A DNA stretch of 64,000 nt. Origin: a virus. The notes below the pieces were generated by a model. That model was not told the origin of the DNA and made no database searches. It saw only the letters and a program-made list of their open reading frames with translations. The position numbers and the translations under genes were made by a program. The stretch is from positions 1-64,000 of the IMG/VR virus record IMGVR_UViG_3300012984_000016. One strand, given 5' to 3'. This document shows positions 57,348 through 64,000 of this stretch, piece by piece; positions within the stretch are counted from its first letter, which is position 1; every line of letters starts with the position of its first letter.

Positions 57348-57751
57348 CCGGTGCTCGCATCAGACGGCGGCGTGAACAGCACCCTCGGGAACTCGTCGGT
57401 CCACGGGCGGGCCCACGGCACGGACTTGCCCACCACGCGCGCCGAGGTCATGATCTGAGCGGCGGTGGCGTCGGCCTGCGCCTGGAAGTACTCAGCCTGC
57501 TGCTTCGCGTTGATGTACTTCTGGCGGTACTTGCGGTCGGAGCCGGACTCGTTGACATCGATGAGCCGAGCGAACTCAGCCATCTTCCAAGTCCAGCCCA
57601 CAGCCGCTGCGAAGGTCAACCCTCGGCTACCGGCCTCGTCGATCAGGTCGTTGATCTCGGTGTCACTGAAGAACGTGTCCGAGGCGTCGAGCCCGTTGGG
57701 GATGCGCTCGCCGAGGAGAGCACGCAGACGTGTTGCGGCTGTCAGAGCCAT
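57344..57751 (-). CDS. head-tail adaptor-like protein
   Basis: 135 residues starting MALTAATRLRALLGERIPN. Helical, with FSDTEINDLIDEAGSRG and YRQKYINAKQQAEYF, matching the SPP1 gp15 / HK97 gp6 adaptor type that binds beneath the portal. The gene is directly after the small capsid-region genes. Confidence 0.65.
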   Translation of the reverse strand: MALTAATRLRALLGERIPNGLDASDTFFSDTEINDLIDEAGSRGLTFAAAVGWTWKMAEFARLIDVNESGSDRKYRQKYINAKQQAEYFQAQADATAAQIMTSARVVGKSVPWARPWTDEFPRVLFTPPSDASTG

Positions 57752-57770
57752 GACGTGCCCTCCTCAACGA

Positions 57771-58004
57771 TCAGAACTTGTCGGTGACCAGTGCGAGCGG
57801 GTACTCCGGCAGGCCCGACGGGTCCGGGGTGCCGGGGATGGTGAGGTTGAAGCGCGAGGCGATCTCAGCGACGACGCGCTGGAGAGCCGCGCTCTCCCAG
57901 GCGAGAGTTGCCTGGTCCTCGCTGACAGCGGCCTGCAGGGCGTCCTTGGCGGACTGCAACTCCTCCAGGGTCATCGCGTCCGGGGTGATGGTGTCCCAAG
58001 CCAT
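57771..58004 (-). CDS. small hypothetical virion-module protein
   Basis: 77 residues starting MAWDTITPDAMTLEELQS, an all-helical segment followed by FNLTIPGTPDPSG. Unknown role between capsid-associated and connector genes. Confidence 0.5.
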   Translation of the reverse strand: MAWDTITPDAMTLEELQSAKDALQAAVSEDQATLAWESAALQRVVAEIASRFNLTIPGTPDPSGLPEYPLALVTDKF

Positions 58005-58024
58005 GATCTTCCTTCCTTGACACT

Positions 58025-58059
58025 GAGGAGGGCGAAGGCGATGTGCCCTCGCCCTCCTC
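58025..58059 (-). terminator. perfect 11-bp stem-loop
   Basis: GAGGAGGGCGA (58025-58035) is exactly inverse to TCGCCCTCCTC (58049-58059), in the gap after the 58083 gene. A likely transcription attenuator that lowers expression of connector genes relative to capsid. Confidence 0.6.
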
Positions 58060-58082
58060 GGGGTGTGTGAACCGACCGGTGA

Positions 58083-58616
58083 CTACTTCTTGGCGTCGGC
58101 TGCCTTCGCAGCAGCCTCGGCCTCGGCAGCAGCGTCGTCCGCCGCCTTCTCGGCCTTCTTGGCACCCTTGCCCGTCTCCTCGGCCACCGACGCCTCGTGA
58201 GCAGCGATGTTGGCCTCCTTGCGGGCGCGGTCAGCCTCGTAGTCGAGACGGCCGAGACCGTCACCGATGCCGCGCTGTGCCTCGATGCGAAGGCGGTCGT
58301 TCTCGGCCTCGCCGACCACCGCCTCCTCCGAGTAGTAGCCCTGGACCTTGTTCGGGATGACCTCGACGCCGGTCGCCTCGAACAGGTCGGACGACGCAGC
58401 CTGCACGGCCTCGTAGTCCTCCTCGGTCGCGGGCTCGAGAACGCCTCGGTTGAGACCGCCACGCACGAAGTTCTGCGAGAGCGGGTAGTCGTCCGAGGGG
58501 AACTCCTTGACATCCAGGCCGCTGATGCTCCAGCCCGTACCACCGTCGATGTCGGCGACGATCTGGCGAACCAGACGGTCGGCCAACTTGACGTACTGCG
58601 GGTCGTTCTTCGCCAT
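58083..58616 (-). CDS. hypothetical capsid-region protein
   Basis: 177 residues starting MAKNDPQYVKLADRLVRQIV. A folded N-terminal 110 residues and a long Ala/Glu/Lys helix (AAEAEAAAKAADAKK). It immediately follows the major capsid gene, as head decoration or completion proteins often do, but no family is recognised. Confidence 0.5.
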   Translation of the reverse strand: MAKNDPQYVKLADRLVRQIVADIDGGTGWSISGLDVKEFPSDDYPLSQNFVRGGLNRGVLEPATEEDYEAVQAASSDLFEATGVEVIPNKVQGYYSEEAVVGEAENDRLRIEAQRGIGDGLGRLDYEADRARKEANIAAHEASVAEETGKGAKKAEKAADDAAAEAEAAAKAADAKK

Positions 58617-58670
58617 GATGACTGTCCTGCCTTCCTGTGGCCTTGAGACTTCTGCTCAGGAGAGCAGGGG

Positions 58671-59789
58671 TCAGCGGATCGGGACCGTCGGGCCCGGGTT
58701 GGTACCGATGGTCGTCGAGTAGTCCAGGACGAGGCGACCGTCCTTGAACAGGTTGGCGAACCCGGTGATGATGGAGGCGAACTCGGCCGTCAGTTGACGG
58801 CTGACGATCTTCTCCGACTCCAGGAGGAGCGGCATGGCCGTGAGTTGCACCATGGCCTTGGCGCGGTCGACGAACAGGATCTTCTTCGCGGGCACGTTGG
58901 GGTGCGTGAAGATGTCCTGGCTGGTCGGCAGCGGGTTGCTGAGGTTCAGCGTGACGCCCGACGGCGTGACACCGTTGGGGATCTGCGTCTTCTGGAACTC
59001 CGGCATGGCGAGGATCGACATCGCGTCGTTCTCGTTGACCACCATGACGGTCGAGATGCGACCGATCTGGCGGAAGCGGATCCAGGCCCGCACGATGTCC
59101 TGGTAGGTCAGCGTGTTGGCCGTGGTCGCGCCGATGACGGGAGCCGCCTCGGAACCGTCCGCCTGGTCGCCGTTGATCAGGATGTTGATCGCGTCGACAT
59201 CGAGGTCCCAGCCGAGTTGCTGGCCCAACTCCTCGAAGTAGATCGCGGCGAGGTCGAGCGGGGTGAACATGATCGACTCGTAGGTCTGCTTGAGACCGCG
59301 AGCCTTCTTCTTGATCGTGACCTGCTTCTCGGCCCAGGTGATGATCTGGCCCTCGGGGATGGTCGCGCCCTCGTTCACGTCGCGAAGTTGGACCTCGCTC
59401 TTGAACGACGAGACCGTCGAGAAGTCCATCTTCGGCATCGTGAGGCCGGTGGACTCGATGCTCTCCTCCGCAGCGATCAGCGAGCCGTAGAACGGCGCGT
59501 AGTCGAGGCCGCGAAGCACGGCGTCACGGAAGACCTCCGGGAACAGCCACCGGTTGAGTTCGGTGGTGTTGAGCATCTTGTTGACGGTCATGCCGTTCAT
59601 GTCGACGCCGAGTTGGCGGTAGAACGCCTCCGGCGTCATGTCCGCACCGAACGAGTCCGCGAGGTAGGACTTCAGCGTGATGCCTCCGTCGACCTCCTTG
59701 CGGATGCGCTGCAGTTCGTCGTGCAGAGCCTTGGTGTTGAAGTCGGCGTTGACGCCGACCCCCTTGAACTTACCTGCGATGGCAGTCAT
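58671..59789 (-). CDS. major capsid protein (HK97 fold)
   Basis: 372 residues from ATG at 59789, starting MTAIAGKFKGVGVNADFNT. The E-loop region (TVSSFKSEVQLRDVNEGAT), backbone helix with FEELGQQLGWDLDVDAINIL, and P-domain/A-domain strands (RISTVMVVNENDAMSILA, PAKKILFVDRAKAM) match HK97-type capsid proteins. It follows a decoration-like gene and a protease-scaffold gene, the standard order. Confidence 0.8.
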   Translation of the reverse strand: MTAIAGKFKGVGVNADFNTKALHDELQRIRKEVDGGITLKSYLADSFGADMTPEAFYRQLGVDMNGMTVNKMLNTTELNRWLFPEVFRDAVLRGLDYAPFYGSLIAAEESIESTGLTMPKMDFSTVSSFKSEVQLRDVNEGATIPEGQIITWAEKQVTIKKKARGLKQTYESIMFTPLDLAAIYFEELGQQLGWDLDVDAINILINGDQADGSEAAPVIGATTANTLTYQDIVRAWIRFRQIGRISTVMVVNENDAMSILAMPEFQKTQIPNGVTPSGVTLNLSNPLPTSQDIFTHPNVPAKKILFVDRAKAMVQLTAMPLLLESEKIVSRQLTAEFASIITGFANLFKDGRLVLDYSTTIGTNPGPTVPIR

Positions 59790-59811
59790 GTCTGTGGATC
59801 CTCCTCTCGGA

Positions 59812-60246
59812 TCAGCGGTGGAGCAGGTCGAAGGAGTTGGTCGCGGTGGCACCCGTGAGGGCGATGCCGATGACCTTCTCCGTGGCGGACGGGACGACGC
59901 CCGTGGTGATGGGACGGACGGTGCCCGCCGCGCCGATGACGACGATGTCGCCCGCGACGATGGTGGCGTCCGCAGTCACCTGGTGGACGGCGAAGCCAGG
60001 CACCTCGACGGTGACCTGTCCGCCCGGGTTGCCCACCGGGTAGGTGGTGGAGGTGGCCGAACTGGTCCGCTTGACGTTCTTGACGGACACGCGACCCAGC
60101 ACCTGCTTGGTGCCGGTCGCCTGAACCACCGTGTAGTCAGCGGAGAGTTCGACCCAGTCACCGACATTGGCCGAGTAAGCGACACCCGTGTCCAGCGTCA
60201 GCGCGAGAAGGCCGGTGATCTTGCCACCGGGAGTCTTCGTGGTCAC
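59812..60246 (-). CDS. capsid decoration / head fibre-like protein
   Basis: 144 residues from GTG. Beta-rich with GLLALTLDTGVAYSANVGD and IVAGDIVVIGAAGTVRP, resembling the small DUF2190-type and other capsid-accessory proteins that stabilise phage heads. Lies directly upstream of the capsid gene. Confidence 0.55.
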   Translation of the reverse strand: MTTKTPGGKITGLLALTLDTGVAYSANVGDWVELSADYTVVQATGTKQVLGRVSVKNVKRTSSATSTTYPVGNPGGQVTVEVPGFAVHQVTADATIVAGDIVVIGAAGTVRPITTGVVPSATEKVIGIALTGATATNSFDLLHR

Positions 60247-60291
60247 TGTGCTTTCACATCCTTTCCTTCTAGCACTTAGGTTGAAACGGGG

Positions 60292-62181
60292 TCAGCCGTG
60301 GAGGCGACGGACGCGAGTGTCCGAGGCCTTGGTGTGCTGCTCGACGCCGTCCGGGATGGTCCCCACGGTCTTCTCGTGCGGGTCCGACTGAGCGGACGAC
60401 CGACGGACGGCGCGGGGGAACTTGGCGCGAGCCAGGTTCTTGTTCTCGTCGATCAGGGTCTTGACCAGTTCGACGTTGTCACCGCAGGCTTCGAGGATCT
60501 TCTGGAACGAGTCCACGGGGACACCCTTGTCGGTGCCGTCGGTGTGTGACTTGACGTACCAGTCGATCGCCTCGGCCTGCAGCGACTTGATGTACTCGTC
60601 GCCCATCTCGGCCTTGGGAGTCAGGTCGGAGACCTGCTTCGCCAGGGTCGAGTTGGACTCGGAGGCGGCGGTCAGGATGGCGAGAAGGCCGTTGTCACCG
60701 TCCTCACCACCCGCCGCTGCTGCGATCCACTCAGCGGGAACCTTGGCTGCGGTTGCGGCAGCCAGAACGGTCTTGCGACTCACGGTCTTCACTCCCTCCT
60801 GTGCATCGGGCTTGTCGGTGGTGTCCTCGTCCTCGTCCGAGGGCTCGTCACCCTCGGTTGAAGCGTCCTCAGCCGCGTCAGCGGCGTCGGTCACTTCCGA
60901 GTCGGGGCCACCGTCGACGGCAGGGTCTTCTCCGTCGGAGTCGTCCCCTGCGCCACCGACTGCGTCGTCTTCCGACCCCCCTTGCTCGTCGGCACCGAGT
61001 GATTCGCTGCCCCCGTCTTCTGGGCCCCCACGCTGCGCTTCGCCATCTGCATCCACCTCCTCTGTGGCTTCGAGAGCCTCGTTGTCGAGGTCCTCGTCGT
61101 CTTCGTCACTGGCCTCCTTGCCGAGGCACAGCGGCTCGTTGTCGCCCGGTGCGAACCGCCACACGAGCGAACGGTCGTCGACCCACTTGAGGGCACCGTC
61201 CTCCTCGCGGGTGGCACCCTTGGCGAGGGCTGCACGGACCTCGTCCGGCGTGTGCGGCATCTTGAAGGCCGAGGCCTCCTGGGACGACAGGCCGAGGAGC
61301 GGGGCCTTGGAGGCACTCGCTGCCTTGATCACGCCGTCGATGCCCGCACCCTTGTCGAGCGAGGCGTAGAACTGAGCCCCGAGGAACACCTGGCTCAGTT
61401 CGTAGAAGTCCTTGGCACCTTCCATCTTGCCCATGGCCTTGACGACGCCCTTGTCGGACGGCTGGCGCTCCATGGGGTAGCCGTACGAGTCGGTCTCGTC
61501 GGAGTTGGGGTCGTAGTACGAACCCTTGACGTGGCCCTCGTCGCACACGGACCAGCCCCACATGGTGTGCATGGTCTTCGAGCAGATGGAGCAGTTCATC
61601 GCGTCGAGCATGACGCCGACCGACACGGCCCAGTTGATGCCGAAGTCGATCGAGTTGATGAGCGCCTCGTTCTCCGGCGTGCGAGGGATGTACACCTCGT
61701 TCGTCAGGAAGGTGGCGTCGATCGCCTTGCCCTCGGCGTCGGTCACGTCGTCGCGGACCCCGGTGCCGAAGATGCGAGCGACCGGCATGCCCGAGTAGTC
61801 GTGGCCGGTCATGTACGACTTGCCGGTGGGACCGTAGGGCTCGGGCAGCGCCGCGAACTCCCTGATGGTCTCCTCGGTGAAGAAGTCGTCGTCACGGTCG
61901 GGGAGGGTGTTCGCCGACAGGGTCTCGAACACCGCGACCTGGTCCGCCGTCTTCGGCGAGAGGGTGAAGGTGTTGATGCGAGCGAGTTGCTCGTCCGTGG
62001 GGGTCTTGAGACCGCCGATCGCTCCGACCGACGAACCCGACCCGCCGCCCTCGGCGTCCTTCGCGTGGAACAGCGTGACGCGCTTGTCGACGGCCTTCTG
62101 GCCAGCGGTGACGGCGCGGGCTTCTGCGAGGGTGTCAGCAAGGGGCTGCGACTTGGCCTGCTTGAGAGTCTTGTGCTTCAC
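60292..62181 (-). CDS. prohead protease-scaffold fusion with zinc-finger insert
   Basis: 629 residues. The protease part has H127 in MTGHDYSGMPVARI and a serine in NWAVSVGVML (S187), the usual H...S pair of capsid maturation proteases (catalytic serine in the V-S-V-G strand). Directly after it, Cys197-x2-Cys200, Cys213 and His217 form a zinc site not typical of the family. Residues about 350-470 are extremely acidic (long Asp/Glu/Gly runs), like a scaffold, followed by a helical tail. The enzyme would trim the scaffold inside the prohead. Confidence 0.7.
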   Translation of the reverse strand: MKHKTLKQAKSQPLADTLAEARAVTAGQKAVDKRVTLFHAKDAEGGGSGSSVGAIGGLKTPTDEQLARINTFTLSPKTADQVAVFETLSANTLPDRDDDFFTEETIREFAALPEPYGPTGKSYMTGHDYSGMPVARIFGTGVRDDVTDAEGKAIDATFLTNEVYIPRTPENEALINSIDFGINWAVSVGVMLDAMNCSICSKTMHTMWGWSVCDEGHVKGSYYDPNSDETDSYGYPMERQPSDKGVVKAMGKMEGAKDFYELSQVFLGAQFYASLDKGAGIDGVIKAASASKAPLLGLSSQEASAFKMPHTPDEVRAALAKGATREEDGALKWVDDRSLVWRFAPGDNEPLCLGKEASDEDDEDLDNEALEATEEVDADGEAQRGGPEDGGSESLGADEQGGSEDDAVGGAGDDSDGEDPAVDGGPDSEVTDAADAAEDASTEGDEPSDEDEDTTDKPDAQEGVKTVSRKTVLAAATAAKVPAEWIAAAAGGEDGDNGLLAILTAASESNSTLAKQVSDLTPKAEMGDEYIKSLQAEAIDWYVKSHTDGTDKGVPVDSFQKILEACGDNVELVKTLIDENKNLARAKFPRAVRRSSAQSDPHEKTVGTIPDGVEQHTKASDTRVRRLHG

Positions 62182-62186
62182 CTCGA

Positions 62187-62315
62187 TCAGCCCTTCTTCT
62201 CGACGCCGCGTCCGCCGAACTGCTTACCGGGCGGTGCGGGCTTGACAGCGGTGGACCCCGAGTCGTCACTCTTGGGTGACTGCTCCTCGGGGGTGTCCTT
62301 CTTGTCCTCAGCCAT
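62187..62315 (-). CDS. 42-residue hypothetical protein
   Basis: ATG at 62315 after AGGAGC; the product starts MAEDKKDTPEEQSPKSDDS and is charged and Gly/Pro/Lys-rich. It fits exactly between the portal and protease-scaffold genes. Unknown function; may be a small head protein. Confidence 0.5.
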   Translation of the reverse strand: MAEDKKDTPEEQSPKSDDSGSTAVKPAPPGKQFGGRGVEKKG

Positions 62316-62361
62316 GTTCACTGCTCCTATCATGAGACACAACGCCGCGCTAACAGTGAAC

Positions 62362-63867
62362 CTAGGAGTTGTCGGGCGGGTCTTCGAGGTCTGTGATTGT
62401 ACGGTCGAGGCTGGCACTGCGGTTGTTCTGGTTGTCCGCCTTGCCTCCACCGTCGTCGCCCAGGGCGTCGTTGGTGTTGGAGTTGCCACCGTTCTCGAGC
62501 AGCGGTGACTCGGGAGGCTCGGTGTACTCGGTCTTCACGTCCGCGAAGCCGAGACGCTGAGCCATGTCCTGCTGGTTCGTGATGCCCGAGGCCCACAGCG
62601 TGAGTTCGTTCTTGATTTCCATCGCCAGGGACTGAGCCATCTGCAGGCGGTTCAGGGTCTTGTTCTCGTTGAACTGGATCTTGACCGAGTCCACTCGCAG
62701 GCCCTGCAGATCCAGCGCCAGGCGGTAGCCCGCCTCGATCATGCGCTTGACCGCCTGCTGGTACTTCTTCGTGTTGCGGATGATGATGTCGTACGCCACC
62801 CCGGCGTAGGTCTCAGTCGTGGAGTACGACCGGCCCTGCACCGACGGCATGGACTTCAGGCCCGAGAAGATCAACTCCTCGTTCTGCTTGAAGATGTTGG
62901 TGGCTCCGGCAGCGTTGCCAGCCATGGACTGCGTCTTGACTTCCACGTCGTTGTAGTGGACCAGACCGCCGTCCCGCACCATGTCCTCGGTCGCGTCGAC
63001 GTAGGACTCCAGGAAGGCGCTCGCACGCGCTGCGAAGTCCTCGTCGGACTCGCCGGGGAGGGGCTGGAGTTGCTCGACCGACACGTCGATCATGGCCAAC
63101 AGGCCGATCTTCTTGACGATCTGGGACATGTTGGCGATCATGTCCTTCTGGATGCCGATGTTCATCAGGGCCGCGACGAACGGCGGGGTGCCGTACGGTG
63201 ACTCCGGCTCGGCGTCGAATGCGAAGTAGTGGAAGGTGATCGGGTTCAGCCGGATGCAGCCGTTGCGGACCTCCTGGCCCGCGCGCTTCCTGGCGTCCGC
63301 GACCGACAGCGCGACCTTCTGGTACGGCGCGTACTGCTGGATGTCCTCGTCCCAGAAGAACCGGATCGTCTTCGGGTTGATGTCTGCGAAGTCCAGCACC
63401 GTGGTCAGGTCGTCGTCCAGGACCCACTCGCCACACATGGCTCCGTACGTGGCTGCCTGGTCGAGCAACTTGTTGATCAGACCGTCGATGCCGCCGTGCG
63501 AGGCCTGCACTGTCTGGGCCAGGGTTTCGAGGTACTCCTTGGCCTTGCGCTTCTGCAGGTCCGAGCCCGCGTCCACCATGAGTTCGTGGCCGGAGTTGGC
63601 CAGGGTCCGCACGTTGTCCACGGCCTGGCTGTAGTCCGGGTTGTACGTGGCGAGCAACTCGATGTAGTCGAGGATGTCCCACGGCATGAAGTAGCCGAGC
63701 GGAGCGTACGAGTCGAACAGGCCCTTGACCTGGCCGTAAGCGCCGGTCTGGGGACCCAGGACCGCCGAGGTGATGGGCGACTTGGCCCCGCGAGCGCCGC
63801 TCTGGGCACGCTTGCCGGTGGGCGCTTCCCCGGGGTGAATCGGGTGCACCTGCCCATTACCAGCCAT
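62362..63867 (-). CDS. portal protein
   Basis: 501 residues starting MAGNGQVHPIHPGEAPTGK. The pattern of helical wing, stem (YLETLAQTVQASHGGIDG; LLDQAATYGAMCGEWVL) and crown with KYQQAVKRMIEAGYRLALD is consistent with siphophage portals; HYFAFDAEPESPYGTPPF is the characteristic 'L..F....p.spYG.pl' portal motif. It lies just after the presumed large terminase and before the protease-scaffold. Confidence 0.85.
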   Translation of the reverse strand: MAGNGQVHPIHPGEAPTGKRAQSGARGAKSPITSAVLGPQTGAYGQVKGLFDSYAPLGYFMPWDILDYIELLATYNPDYSQAVDNVRTLANSGHELMVDAGSDLQKRKAKEYLETLAQTVQASHGGIDGLINKLLDQAATYGAMCGEWVLDDDLTTVLDFADINPKTIRFFWDEDIQQYAPYQKVALSVADARKRAGQEVRNGCIRLNPITFHYFAFDAEPESPYGTPPFVAALMNIGIQKDMIANMSQIVKKIGLLAMIDVSVEQLQPLPGESDEDFAARASAFLESYVDATEDMVRDGGLVHYNDVEVKTQSMAGNAAGATNIFKQNEELIFSGLKSMPSVQGRSYSTTETYAGVAYDIIIRNTKKYQQAVKRMIEAGYRLALDLQGLRVDSVKIQFNENKTLNRLQMAQSLAMEIKNELTLWASGITNQQDMAQRLGFADVKTEYTEPPESPLLENGGNSNTNDALGDDGGGKADNQNNRSASLDRTITDLEDPPDNS

Positions 63868-63879
63868 GCGGCGCGCTCC

Positions 63880-64000
63880 TCAGGATTTGACGGGTGTCAT
63901 GCCATTATCTCTTGCGCTTGGACCCAAGAGTCCGAATGACTGCAACTCGGGCTCCGGCGATGGCTGCGACGCCCGCAACTTTACCGGCTCCCAGTTGAGT
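63880..64000 (-). CDS. C-terminal end of a gene off the right edge, probably large terminase
   Basis: 40 codons in one frame are open to the edge and end at TGA, 12 bases before the portal start. The tail (LNWEPVKLRASQPSPEPEL ... MTPVKS) has no motif. The identity as large terminase is inferred only from conserved order (terminase-portal-protease-capsid). Confidence 0.5.
   Translation of the reverse strand, partial: LNWEPVKLRASQPSPEPELQSFGLLGPSARDNGMTPVKS

Overview
The window is most of the genome of a tailed, long-tailed (siphovirus-type) bacteriophage of a GC-rich actinobacterium. The actinobacterial host is inferred from a WhiB-family iron-sulfur regulator, frequent GTG starts, a minor tail protein of the actinophage Gp37-like type and high GC throughout. 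No integrase, repressor or partition gene is visible, so a virulent phage is the simplest reading, but both ends run off the window (a partial gene on the minus strand at each edge; the right one is probably the end of the large terminase).

Layout. 1-5.6 kb: rightward accessory arm led by an amidoligase and a class II glutamine amidotransferase, with repeated promoters of the form TTTGCA-N15/16-TACAAT. 5.6-13.1 kb (minus): tail-fibre/accessory tail genes into which a complete ANL-family acid:AMP ligase and a possible acetyltransferase-fold protein are inserted by stop/start overlaps; the module begins with an HTH protein resembling a small terminase. 13.2-30.3 kb (minus): DNA metabolism - RuvC-like resolvase, WhiB, a protein of the thymine-hypermodification family (aGPT-PPlase / 5-hmdU kinase helical domain), a Cas4/RecB-like nuclease, cupin, RecA, DnaE polymerase, thymidylate-synthase homologue, dTMP-kinase-like enzyme, zinc-containing ssDNA-binding-like protein, sigma-like protein, CHC2 primase, a NADAR protein and a DnaB helicase. 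30.3-30.8 kb: a non-coding divergent region with a long palindrome (candidate origin or operator). 30.8-38.5 kb (plus): SNF2-like helicase, FkbM methyltransferase, a histone-H1-like Ala/Lys protein, one tRNA-Gln and several Cys-rich small proteins. 38.5-64 kb (minus): lysis cassette (membrane proteins and an M15-type endolysin), then, in the direction opposite to transcription, tail fibre with FN3 domains, Gp37-like hub, distal tail protein, tape measure, tail chaperones with a probable frameshift, tail tube, connector genes, major capsid, protease-scaffold and portal.

How they work together. The minus-strand replication block is almost one continuous polycistron with 1-, 4- or 8-base overlaps and supplies a nearly self-contained replisome plus nucleotide synthesis. 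The most unusual elements are (i) the ANL ligase plus acyltransferase-like pair coupled to tail genes, (ii) the TS homologue, kinase and aGPT-PPlase-like set that suggests modified thymine, (iii) the amidoligase-GATase operon, (iv) the NADAR gene, a possible counter to DNA ADP-ribosylation, and (v) a stem-loop that appears to bury the whiB start codon. Protein calls come from motifs read by eye; no database search was possible.
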